31,066 bases of DNA. Origin: Oscillospiraceae bacterium (GTDB taxonomy: Bacteria; Bacillota; Clostridia; Oscillospirales; Oscillospiraceae). Made by a program: the position numbers and the translations under genes. The stretch is from NCBI GenBank assembly GCA_017435245.1, contig JAFSFK010000034.1:1-31066 (forward strand), read 5' to 3'. Numbering within the stretch: the first letter of the stretch is position 1; the number at the start of each line of letters is the position of its first letter. A model generated the notes under the pieces. That model had not been told where the DNA came from. It saw only the letters and a list, made by a program, of their open reading frames with translations, and ran no database searches. Shown here in pieces: positions 13,975 to 22,873 of this stretch.

Positions 13975-16900
13975 ATGAACAAAAAGACCCTTGCGAAGCT
14001 GAGTCGGACAGTGCTTTTGGTGCTGATTGCGGCAACGCTGCTGTTCGGTGTTGTTGCCCTGCCCCATGCGCAGGCAGCTACCTATGCGGCATCTTCCATC
14101 ACCAAGCGGGATGATATTAAGGTAGATTATACCCAGTATCTCAATCCGGAAGTGATGTATCCTCTGCCCGCAGGTGTGGGCGATGAGGAAGAGATCTCTG
14201 TGATCATCACTGTGGATGTGCCCAACCTGATGGATGCCTATGATGCAGGCGATAAGACCATGAGCTTTGCTGAGTATGCATTGGGCTCCGAAGAGGCTGC
14301 TTCTCTGGAAGCGCAGATCGCTGCCGAGAAGACCCGGATCCTGAGTCAGCTGGACGAGCAGCAGATCAGCTACACCACCGGTGAAGACTACTCCCGTCTG
14401 CTCTCCGGTTTTGAGATTGTGATCCGTGCCGGCGATTTTAATGCGGTTTGCCAGTCTCTGGGCGAGGGTGAAGGCACCATCGTCAGTGAGGAATATAAGG
14501 CCGCTGAGACTCAGCTGGTGGAGAATACCGTTAATGTCTACGAGACCGGTATTTTCAAGAGTGGTGAGTCCGGCTATGACGGCACCGGTATGGTGGTCGC
14601 TGTTCTGGATACAGGCCTTGACTCCAACCACACCGCCTTCTCCGTGGAGAACTTTACTTCCGATCATCTGGGTATGACCTATGAGGATGTGGCTGCGAAG
14701 CTTCCTCAGACCCAGGCTTACGAGCTTTCCGGCGGTCTGTCCGTGGATGATGTCTATATCAATGAAAAGGTCCCCTTTGGCTATGACTATGCCGATAATG
14801 ACCCCGATCCCTACTCCACCCACAATAACCACGGAACCCACGTTTCCGGCGTTATCGTTGGTAAGGACGATACCATCACCGGCGTTGCTCCCAATGCACA
14901 GCTGGTGTCTATGAAGACCTTCTCCGACATTATGGATACTGCCCGGAGTACCTGGATCCTGGCTGCGCTGGAGGACTGTGTGGTCCTGGGCGTTGACGTG
15001 ATCAATATGTCTCTGGGTACTGCAGCAGGCTTCAGCCGTGAATCCGATGAGGAGATCCTCAACGGCGTTTACGACAAGATCCGTGAGGCCGGTATTTCTG
15101 TCGTGGTTGCCGCTTCCAACAGTTATTCTTCCGCTTATGGTTCCGAGGCCAACGGCAACCTGCCCCTGACCTCCAACCCCGATACCGGTACGGTTGGTTC
15201 TCCCGGTACTTATGACGGTGTTCTGTCTGTTGCTTCCATCAACGGTGAGGAGACCCCCTACCTGCTCTACGACAAGACCATCATCTACTTCGATGAATCC
15301 AACACCGCAGCGGCAGAGGAAAATGATTTCTGCGCAACCCTGCTGGGTGAAGAGGATACCATCGAGATCGAATATGTGATCATCCCCGGCGTCGGCCGTA
15401 GTGCTGACTATACCGGTATGGATGTCACCGGAAAGATCGCACTGGTTCGCCGTGGTGACAACACCTTCGAGGAGAAGGCAATGATCGCCGAGGCACAGGG
15501 CGCAGCCGGTATCATTATTTATAATAATGTATCCGGTGAGATCAAGATGAATGTGGGCGAAGCCAAGCTGGCTACCTGCTCTATCTCTCAGGACGATGGC
15601 GAGATGCTGGTGGCTGCCGGCGGCGGCAAGCTGAAGATCAGCAAGGATCAGACCTCCGGCCCCTTCATTTCTGACTTCTCCTCCTGGGGTCCCACTCCCA
15701 GCCTGCAGATCAAGCCCGAGATCACCGGCCACGGCGGCAACATTCTGTCCTCTGTCACCGGTGGCGGCTATGACCGTCTGTCCGGTACCTCTATGGCCTG
15801 TCCCAACCTGGCAGGTGTGGTGATCCTGCTCCGCCAGTATGTGGTGGAGAACTTCCCTGACATTGCCGATGACAATGTTAAGGTCAACGATATGGTGAAC
15901 AAGCTGATGCTGTCCACCGCAGATATCGCTCTGAATACCAACGGTTTGCCCTACGCCGTCAGAAAGCAGGGCGCAGGCCTGGCAAACCTGATGAATTCCA
16001 TCAACACCCCTGCTTATATCACCACCTTCGATTCCGAGGGAAATCCCTTTGACAAGACCAAGCTGGAGCTGGGGGACGATCCCGAAAAGACCGGCGTTTA
16101 CGAAATGAACTTCAGCGTGGTCAACTTTGGCCAGAAGGATCTTTCCTATGACATCGGTGCTTACGTGTTCACCGAGGGTGTCAGCGAGACCAAGACCAAT
16201 GCCGGTAAGACCACCGTTACCGAGGAAGCCTACGCACTGGAGGGCACCATCGAGATCACCGGTGTTGAGGGCGGCAAGCTCAGCGGCAATAAGGTCAGCG
16301 TGGAAGCTGGTCAGGAAGCAAAGGTCAGTCTGACCCTGACCCTTTCCGATGCGGATAAGGAATACCTGGATGCCTCCTTTGAAAACGGTATGTATGTGGA
16401 AGGCTATATCACTCTGGAAGCTACCAAGGGCACCGATGTGAATATGAGCATTCCCTATCTGGCCTTCTACGGTGACTGGACCCTGGCACCTATGTTTGAC
16501 CTGACCTACTACGATACCAACGCCGACGAGCTGGATACCGGTATCGATGAGGAGGATAAGACCAAGGCCGATGCCTACGCTACCCGCCCCATCGGCGGTG
16601 TGGAGGACGACTATGTCAGCTATCTGGGTTCCTTCTACTTCCTGCAGGATGAATCCGATATTGCCATCCCCGCAAACGAGGATTATATCGCACTTTCCAA
16701 CCAGGTGGGCACCATCCACTCCCTGCGCTACGTCTGGGCAGGCCTTCTGCGTGGTGCCGACAAGATGGAGATCGTCATCACCGACGATACCACCGGTGAA
16801 GTGATCTTTGAGACTGTGGACGATCAGGTCCGCAAGTCCTACGGCGACGGCGGTTCCATTTACCCCGCAAACGTGGAGATCGAATTCGATACCATGGAAT

Positions 16901-19900
16901 ATAACCTGATGAACAACAGCCAGTATACGGTTCATCTGACCGGTTATATGGATTATAAGGACGGAGGTTTGGAAACCAACAAGAAGAACACCTTCACCTT
17001 CCCCCTGTATATCGACTTTGAGGCTCCCACCGTTTCTGATGTGCAGTTCCGCTACGAGTACGACAAGAGCCTGGAAAAGAACCGCCTGTACGCAGACGTT
17101 TCCGTATTCGATAACCACTATGCTATGTCCTGCCAGCTGGGTTATGTTGGCATGGGCAAGGACGACAACGGCGAGGATACCCCCGAGCTGTTCAACTTCG
17201 AGCAGTATATGACCCCTGTCTACTCCCAGCGCAACAGTACCACCGTTGTGACCTATGAGCTGACAGACTACATCTACCTGCTGAAGGAAAATGCTCTGAA
17301 TAAGAACACCTTCGTTGTTACTACCTATGACTACGCACTGAACTACGCTACCTATGAGATCGGTATGCCCGACGAGTACGCCGATTTCTACTTTGACGGT
17401 CTGGAAGAGGGTCTGACCCTCAGTCCCAATGAGGTTTACTCTCTGGAGCCCCTGACCTACCCCGACGCATCCTGGGGCGAGCTGCTGGAGTTCACCTCCT
17501 CCAAGCCCAGTGTGGCAAGAATTGTCAACAACAAGATCGTGGCCTCCGGTTCCGGCAAGGCCAGCATCAAGGTCCGTGACCCCGAGACCAACAAGAGCAT
17601 CACCTTCCCGGTGACGGTTCTTAAGGAGGATGACGAGGGCTACCGCCGTTACGACAAGCCGGTTGCGGATGTGTTCACCCTGTCCGGCTATACCACCGAC
17701 AAGGCCTACTTCCAGCTGGACAGCAAGGATAAGGAGATCGGTGATACCGGCGAAAAGCGCTACTTCGAGGGTAACTACAGCCTGGCTATGTTCCCCTCCG
17801 AGGCAGTCACCCTGAACTACATCCTGGATGCTTATTTCCCCAATGATACCGAGGTGGTATTCGAGTCCAGCAACGAGAATATCGTTACCATCGATGAAAA
17901 CGGCAAGGTCACAGCTATGGAAGAGGGCTTTGCATCCGTCACCGTGAAGGTGCTGATGGATGGCCGGAGCACCTACTACTCTGAGTCCGTTTCCGTGGAG
18001 GTCAAGGATCCCTACATTACCAACGGCGCAAGCCTGACCCACTACTTCGGTCTGGGCGGAACCGTTACCATTCCTGAGAAGCTCCATCTGAAGGAGCTGG
18101 GCAACTTCTCCTTCGCAAACTTTGATTACGTCCTCAAGACCGAGGAAGAGCTGGCCTTTGACGATGCCGAGGCTACCAAGCAGTGGTATATCGGTGAAGG
18201 CACCATCACCAAGGTCATCATCCCCGAGGGCGTGGAGAAGATCGGCGCTTACTGCTTCGCAAACCTGACCGCACTGGAGGAAGTGGTCCTGCCCTCTTCC
18301 CTGAACGCCATCGAATACGGTGCGTTCTACGGTTGTTCCGCTCTGGAGCGGATCACCTTCAGCGCAGAAAACAATGTGCAGATCATCAGCCAGAGTGCCT
18401 TTGAGGGCTGTAACCTCCAGGATACTGTGGATCTGAGCGCAGCCTGCGTCATCTCCAACTATGCCTTCGCCGGCAACCAGGAGATGAAGGGTATCATCAC
18501 CACCGACGCACTGCTGTCCATCGGTGAGTATGCCTTCGCCGGCTGTAAGGACCTGGCTGATGTGACCATTGAGTCCAAGAAGGTCAAGTACGGTCCCTAC
18601 GCTTTTACCGGATGTGAATCTTTGAAGTCCTTCTACGTCAACGCATCCGTCCTGCCTGACGGTATGTTCTACGAGTGTAAGGAAATGACGGAAGTGACCA
18701 TCGGACCTGATGTCAATGAGATCGGTGAGTTTGCTTTCCGGGATACCAAGATCGCTTCCTTTACCGTAGATTCCGGAAACAAGGCATACAAGGCACAGAC
18801 CGCCAACTACATCCTCTCTGCTGATGAGGCTACTCTGTACGCCGTAGCTCCCACCGTAAAGGGTGCATTCACCGCCGCACAGGCAGGCAATGCTGCTATT
18901 ACCGCCATCGGCAAGGGTGCATTCTCTCACAATACCGCCATTACCTCTGTGGAGCTGCCCAAGGTCACCAGCATCGGTGATTACGGTATGGGCTCCGCCG
19001 AGGGCATCGAAACTGTGAAGCTGGGCAAGCTGGAGCAAATCGGCGAGTACGCCTTCTTTGAGACCTCCATTACCGAGCTGCCCCAGTTTGATGTGAATAC
19101 CGCCATCGGCAAGTATGCCTTTGCCTATACTGACGTGACTGCGGTAACCATCCCCAATGAAATGACCGTTCCCGAGGGTGCTTTTGCTCAGTGTAAGAGC
19201 CTGGAAACGGTTACCATCGGCAATAATGTCATCCTGGAGGACTACGCCTTTAATATGGATAAAGACGAGTCCTTCGAGATCAAAAACTATGATGACGAGG
19301 CTACCGGCGAGAAGTATTTCTACTACACCTTCAGCTCCGCTCTTAAGAATCTGACCATCGGCACCAACGCTGTTGTCGGTGAGAATGTCTTCGCCGGCCA
19401 CGCCAGTCTGGAAACTGTGGAGCTGGGCGCAGGCGCTGAGATGGGCTATATGGCCTTCTACAACTGCTCCAGTCTGCACACCATCGACCTGAGCAAGGTC
19501 AAGACCATCGGCGACTATGCTTTCTCCGGCGATGTGTATTACATCTGTCTGGATGAGGCTATGGCTTATGCTGCAGTCAGCCCTGAGGGCGAGTATATGT
19601 ACACTCACCACGCACCTGCTATCGTCACTGCGGATATCTCTTCTGCCGAGTCTGTGGGCGAGTACGCATTTGCTTACTGCCGTGCTATGACCGATATGAA
19701 GCTGAATGACGCCATCACCGAGATTCCCCAGTACGCCTTTGCCGGCTGTATCTCTCTGCAGAACATCAACCTTGGTAAGGTGGTCACCATCGGTGACTAC
19801 GCCTTTATGGAATCCGAGCTGCTGGCAAACGTTGACCTGAGTGCTACCGAGACCATCGGCAAGTACGCATTCGTCAACGGCAAGGCAGTTGCGGATGTGA

Positions 19901-21405
19901 AGCTGAATCCCAACGGCGTGACCATTGATGAGGGAGCGTTCGCTTACTGTGAGCTGCTCGCTGCTGTCAAGAACCTGAACAAAGCGACCTCCGTTGGCGA
20001 CTATGCCTTCGCTTATACCGGTATGGTGGAAGCAAACCTGTCCGGAGCGGAGCACATCGGCACCCACGCTTTCCTGAAGGAAGAGCTGACGGACTTCACC
20101 GTCACTCTGGGTGAGAACATCAAGACCCTGGGGGACAACCCCTTTGCAATGTGTAAGCTGCAGCCCTTCAGCATCACCCAGGACAACGCCTTCAACGGTG
20201 TGAAGTACCCCGAGAGCGTATACACCTACGACCTCAGTGACACCGTCCATATCATTGACGGTTCCCTGTACGCCGAGGCGGAGAACGGCGGCTATGAGCT
20301 GATCGCTTATGCAGGTCCCGAGACCCGGGATGTAAAGGTGGCAGATAACACCGTGCGCATCGGCTCCTTTGCCTTTGCAGGCAGCGCAGCTGAGCGGGTG
20401 ACCCTGCCCTACACCGCAACCTCTATCGGTCATAAGGCCTTCTACCTGTGTGATAATCTCCAGTATGTGGTATTCAACAGCTACTATGCCCCCATCCTGG
20501 AGGAGGAATTTGATTCCGCTTACTACGAGACCTACGATCATATCCCTGGCACCGGCAACTTCGGTGAATATACCGATTACGACGGCACCGAGGTCTCCAT
20601 CGATGGCTTCGAGCTGCTGCCCTACTATATGTGGAACGCCACCGGCGGTATGTACTCCAACGTATTCTACGGCGCTAACTTCGTGGATTATGTGGGCTTT
20701 GTGGAGCAGAAGCTGACCATGGTCCGTCCTGCCAACGGTAAGAATTACGATTCCTTTATTATGAATCAGTATTTTGACCTGGTGATCGACGGTGCCAACG
20801 CAGCCGATGATGTGACACTGGCAGCCATCAAGGCTATCAACACCATCCCCGAGCGTGTTGCCTTCGAGGATAAGGCCATCGTGGATGCTGCCCGTGAGGC
20901 ATACAGCAAGATCGCTACCACCGAGCAGCAGGCCCTGGTCACCAACTATGGCACCCTGGTCTCCGCTGAGCAGAGAGTGATCGCTCTGGATCCTGCAAAT
21001 CAGGTGACGGAGGAAGAAGCTCCGGTGGAGGAGAAGAAGACCAATGCCGGCAGCATCTGGTTCCTGGTCGCTGTGGTGGTTCTGACCGCAGTATGTATCT
21101 TCCTGAGCAAGGTGGATATCAAGAAGCTGTGGACTGCCATTAAGAGCGTCAATTGGAAGGAACTGCCCAAGAACTTCTGGAATTGGCTCAAGGCTGTGCC
21201 CGGTAAGGTCCTCAGCTGGTGCAAGACCGTTCCCGGCAAGTGCAAGCTGCTGCTTGCTGCTGCCAAGGTCCTTGTGGGTAAGATCGCTGCCTGGATGGTC
21301 AAATTGGCAAAAAAGCTGCCCAAGAAGGAAAAAGCTGCTCCCGCTGAGGAAGAAGCATCGGTCGAGGAAGAAGCTTCTGTCGAGGAAGAGGCTACCGAAG
21401 AATAA
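13975..21405 (+). CDS. Giant membrane-anchored S8 subtilisin-like protease with LRR repeats
   Basis: This 2476-residue surface protease resembles lactocepin/C5a-peptidase-type S8 enzymes. It has a signal peptide (1-34, cut after HAQA), a pro-region (about 45-190), and a catalytic domain with Asp212 in VAVLDTGLDSNH, His286 in NNHGTHVSG and Ser606 in SGTSMACPN. A PA domain is inserted at about 465-555. Beta-rich Fn3-like domains follow, then two Ig-like BIG_2 domains (about 1140-1212, 1275-1345) and about 800 residues of BspA-type LRR_5 repeats with IGEYAFAGC-like units (1365-2165). A short helical module containing ATTEQQALVTNY is near 2285-2345, and one membrane segment is at about 2359-2381. 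A cytoplasmic tail of about 95 residues has Lys/Trp-rich amphipathic stretches and acidic ASVEEE repeats. An LPXTG anchor, usual in the family, is absent. AGAAAGG precedes the start. It heads an operon with peptide uptake genes, so it probably digests proteins outside the cell. Confidence 0.95.
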   Translation: MNKKTLAKLSRTVLLVLIAATLLFGVVALPHAQAATYAASSITKRDDIKVDYTQYLNPEVMYPLPAGVGDEEEISVIITVDVPNLMDAYDAGDKTMSFAEYALGSEEAASLEAQIAAEKTRILSQLDEQQISYTTGEDYSRLLSGFEIVIRAGDFNAVCQSLGEGEGTIVSEEYKAAETQLVENTVNVYETGIFKSGESGYDGTGMVVAVLDTGLDSNHTAFSVENFTSDHLGMTYEDVAAKLPQTQAYELSGGLSVDDVYINEKVPFGYDYADNDPDPYSTHNNHGTHVSGVIVGKDDTITGVAPNAQLVSMKTFSDIMDTARSTWILAALEDCVVLGVDVINMSLGTAAGFSRESDEEILNGVYDKIREAGISVVVAASNSYSSAYGSEANGNLPLTSNPDTGTVGSPGTYDGVLSVASINGEETPYLLYDKTIIYFDESNTAAAEENDFCATLLGEEDTIEIEYVIIPGVGRSADYTGMDVTGKIALVRRGDNTFEEKAMIAEAQGAAGIIIYNNVSGEIKMNVGEAKLATCSISQDDGEMLVAAGGGKLKISKDQTSGPFISDFSSWGPTPSLQIKPEITGHGGNILSSVTGGGYDRLSGTSMACPNLAGVVILLRQYVVENFPDIADDNVKVNDMVNKLMLSTADIALNTNGLPYAVRKQGAGLANLMNSINTPAYITTFDSEGNPFDKTKLELGDDPEKTGVYEMNFSVVNFGQKDLSYDIGAYVFTEGVSETKTNAGKTTVTEEAYALEGTIEITGVEGGKLSGNKVSVEAGQEAKVSLTLTLSDADKEYLDASFENGMYVEGYITLEATKGTDVNMSIPYLAFYGDWTLAPMFDLTYYDTNADELDTGIDEEDKTKADAYATRPIGGVEDDYVSYLGSFYFLQDESDIAIPANEDYIALSNQVGTIHSLRYVWAGLLRGADKMEIVITDDTTGEVIFETVDDQVRKSYGDGGSIYPANVEIEFDTMEYNLMNNSQYTVHLTGYMDYKDGGLETNKKNTFTFPLYIDFEAPTVSDVQFRYEYDKSLEKNRLYADVSVFDNHYAMSCQLGYVGMGKDDNGEDTPELFNFEQYMTPVYSQRNSTTVVTYELTDYIYLLKENALNKNTFVVTTYDYALNYATYEIGMPDEYADFYFDGLEEGLTLSPNEVYSLEPLTYPDASWGELLEFTSSKPSVARIVNNKIVASGSGKASIKVRDPETNKSITFPVTVLKEDDEGYRRYDKPVADVFTLSGYTTDKAYFQLDSKDKEIGDTGEKRYFEGNYSLAMFPSEAVTLNYILDAYFPNDTEVVFESSNENIVTIDENGKVTAMEEGFASVTVKVLMDGRSTYYSESVSVEVKDPYITNGASLTHYFGLGGTVTIPEKLHLKELGNFSFANFDYVLKTEEELAFDDAEATKQWYIGEGTITKVIIPEGVEKIGAYCFANLTALEEVVLPSSLNAIEYGAFYGCSALERITFSAENNVQIISQSAFEGCNLQDTVDLSAACVISNYAFAGNQEMKGIITTDALLSIGEYAFAGCKDLADVTIESKKVKYGPYAFTGCESLKSFYVNASVLPDGMFYECKEMTEVTIGPDVNEIGEFAFRDTKIASFTVDSGNKAYKAQTANYILSADEATLYAVAPTVKGAFTAAQAGNAAITAIGKGAFSHNTAITSVELPKVTSIGDYGMGSAEGIETVKLGKLEQIGEYAFFETSITELPQFDVNTAIGKYAFAYTDVTAVTIPNEMTVPEGAFAQCKSLETVTIGNNVILEDYAFNMDKDESFEIKNYDDEATGEKYFYYTFSSALKNLTIGTNAVVGENVFAGHASLETVELGAGAEMGYMAFYNCSSLHTIDLSKVKTIGDYAFSGDVYYICLDEAMAYAAVSPEGEYMYTHHAPAIVTADISSAESVGEYAFAYCRAMTDMKLNDAITEIPQYAFAGCISLQNINLGKVVTIGDYAFMESELLANVDLSATETIGKYAFVNGKAVADVKLNPNGVTIDEGAFAYCELLAAVKNLNKATSVGDYAFAYTGMVEANLSGAEHIGTHAFLKEELTDFTVTLGENIKTLGDNPFAMCKLQPFSITQDNAFNGVKYPESVYTYDLSDTVHIIDGSLYAEAENGGYELIAYAGPETRDVKVADNTVRIGSFAFAGSAAERVTLPYTATSIGHKAFYLCDNLQYVVFNSYYAPILEEEFDSAYYETYDHIPGTGNFGEYTDYDGTEVSIDGFELLPYYMWNATGGMYSNVFYGANFVDYVGFVEQKLTMVRPANGKNYDSFIMNQYFDLVIDGANAADDVTLAAIKAINTIPERVAFEDKAIVDAAREAYSKIATTEQQALVTNYGTLVSAEQRVIALDPANQVTEEEAPVEEKKTNAGSIWFLVAVVVLTAVCIFLSKVDIKKLWTAIKSVNWKELPKNFWNWLKAVPGKVLSWCKTVPGKCKLLLAAAKVLVGKIAAWMVKLAKKLPKKEKAAPAEEEASVEEEASVEEEATEE

Positions 21406-21417
21406 GGTAAATCCTGA

Positions 21418-21447
21418 GTTTCCGCAGAACTGCGGCTCTGCGGAAAC
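21418..21447 (+). other. Intercistronic hairpin after the protease gene
   Basis: A perfect 11-bp stem (21418-21428 with 21437-21447) lies 12 nt after the stop codon. No T-run follows, so it is unlikely to be a full terminator; it may adjust the ratio of protease to downstream transcripts or protect mRNA ends. Confidence 0.6.
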
Positions 21448-21478
21448 CAGGGTCAAGTTATGAAGGAAGATGCGGACT

Positions 21479-22831
21479 ATGAAGAAAATCAAAGCAGTAT
21501 TGACTGCCGCACTGCTGATCTTGGCGGTTCTTGTGATGGCCGGCTGCAGTGAGGAAGCCACTCCGTATCAGATCAATGACTCGGAGAATTACAGCGTCAG
21601 CGTCAAGTTTGACGCCAATGGCGGATATTTCGGCACCAACACCTATGTGATCGTGGACGCCTATAATATCTCCCAACTGAAACCCAACAGTGAGGGCGAT
21701 GTACAGATCGCTCTGCTGGAACCCCAAAATGAGCTTAGAGGCATTGATGCCTACGAAGCAAAGAACCCCGGCTATTTCCTGGCCGGCTGGTACGCTGAGC
21801 GTACCGAAACGGCGGATGGCTACAGCTACAGCCGTAAGTGGGACTTTGAAGCAGACCGCCTGAGTGTGGATCCTGCCGAGACCTACTCTGCTGCAGAACC
21901 CGTTATGACATTGTATGCCGTTTGGGTTCCTGAATTTGAGATCGAATTTTATGACCGTGCATCCGGTGAACTTATGGAGGCTTATACCTTCAAGCCCAGC
22001 GAGGCGGAGAACATTAAGGTTCCTGCCTGGGATGAGGAGACCGGTGCCATCGAAATGTATAAGTTCCCCGAACGGGATGGTTATACCTTCCAGGCAGCTT
22101 ATTACGATGCCGAGGGTACCAAGCCCGTGGATACGGAAACGGTGATCCACCCCGGTAAGGTGGATGAAGCTACCGGTGCGGCGGAGGATCCTTGCCTCAA
22201 GCTGTATCTGGACTGGACTGAGGGCGAATGGTACCGCATCTACAATGTAGAGCAGTTCCTGGACAACGCCAGCGTTTCCGGCAATTATGAGATCCTTGCG
22301 GATCTGGACTTTGAAGGCAAGATCTGGCCCACCTCTTTGGTGTACGGTAACTTCACCGGCTCCATCGTGGGTAACGGTCATACCTTCAAGAACATTGCTG
22401 TGGAGCAGACCAACAACTCCAAGGTCAATGCCGGTCTCTTTGGTTACCTGGCAGAGGGCGCCCAGCTGAGCGACCTGACCTTTGAGAATGTTTCCTTCAC
22501 CATCAAGTCCGGCACCCGTGTGGCAGGCACCAGCTTTGGCCTGCTGGCAGGCACCATCTCCGAGAAGGCTGTGTTTGACAATGTAGCCATTACCGGTGGC
22601 CAGCTGATCATTGATTCCGGCTGCTACTTCGGTACCGACGACTACATCATCGGTCTGCTGTGTGGTATGGGCAGTGCACCCATCGACAGCTCCGATATCG
22701 CCTGCACCACCACCGGCGAAGGCTTGTGGGTCAGTGTGGCAGATGGTATCGTGACTCTCAGCGACGAGCCTGTGGGTGACCCCACGGTGCCCGCCGAAGA
22801 AACGGTCCCCGAGGAAACCCAGGAAGCGTAA
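21479..22831 (+). CDS. Secreted lipoprotein with InlB-type repeat and GLUG-like region
   Basis: This 450-residue protein has a lipoprotein signal with lipobox MAGC (lipidated Cys23). Residues about 35-150 contain an InlB/Listeria-Bacteroides-type repeat, recognisable by VKFDANGGYF at the beginning and LYAVW at the end. A related beta stretch runs to about 245. A repeat region like the GLUG motif follows (about 245-400), with GNFTGSIVGNGHTFKNI and GLFGYLAEGAQLSDLTF. The Glu/Pro/Thr-rich end may be disordered. I chose the ATG at 21479 because the one at 21470 directly abuts the AAGGAAG ribosome binding site. It lies 73 nt after the protease gene and 42 nt before the transporter binding protein, so a role in holding substrate or partner proteins at the membrane surface is plausible. 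No catalytic motif is visible. Confidence 0.85.
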   Translation: MKKIKAVLTAALLILAVLVMAGCSEEATPYQINDSENYSVSVKFDANGGYFGTNTYVIVDAYNISQLKPNSEGDVQIALLEPQNELRGIDAYEAKNPGYFLAGWYAERTETADGYSYSRKWDFEADRLSVDPAETYSAAEPVMTLYAVWVPEFEIEFYDRASGELMEAYTFKPSEAENIKVPAWDEETGAIEMYKFPERDGYTFQAAYYDAEGTKPVDTETVIHPGKVDEATGAAEDPCLKLYLDWTEGEWYRIYNVEQFLDNASVSGNYEILADLDFEGKIWPTSLVYGNFTGSIVGNGHTFKNIAVEQTNNSKVNAGLFGYLAEGAQLSDLTFENVSFTIKSGTRVAGTSFGLLAGTISEKAVFDNVAITGGQLIIDSGCYFGTDDYIIGLLCGMGSAPIDSSDIACTTTGEGLWVSVADGIVTLSDEPVGDPTVPAEETVPEETQEA

Positions 22832-22873
22832 TTACTGATGTCAATTAGACATCCAATATAAAGGAGCATAATC

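Noticed and set aside
13927..21561. A 2544-codon open frame on the minus strand
   Set aside because: It is in register with the protease gene on the plus strand, its translation has no domain logic, and the sense protein has a signal peptide, catalytic triad and LRR repeats. It is a codon-bias shadow.
22837..22853. GATGTC/GACATC hairpin before the binding-protein gene as an operator or terminator
   Set aside because: The stem is only 6 bp with no T-run, and no promoter is visible in the 42-nt gap.
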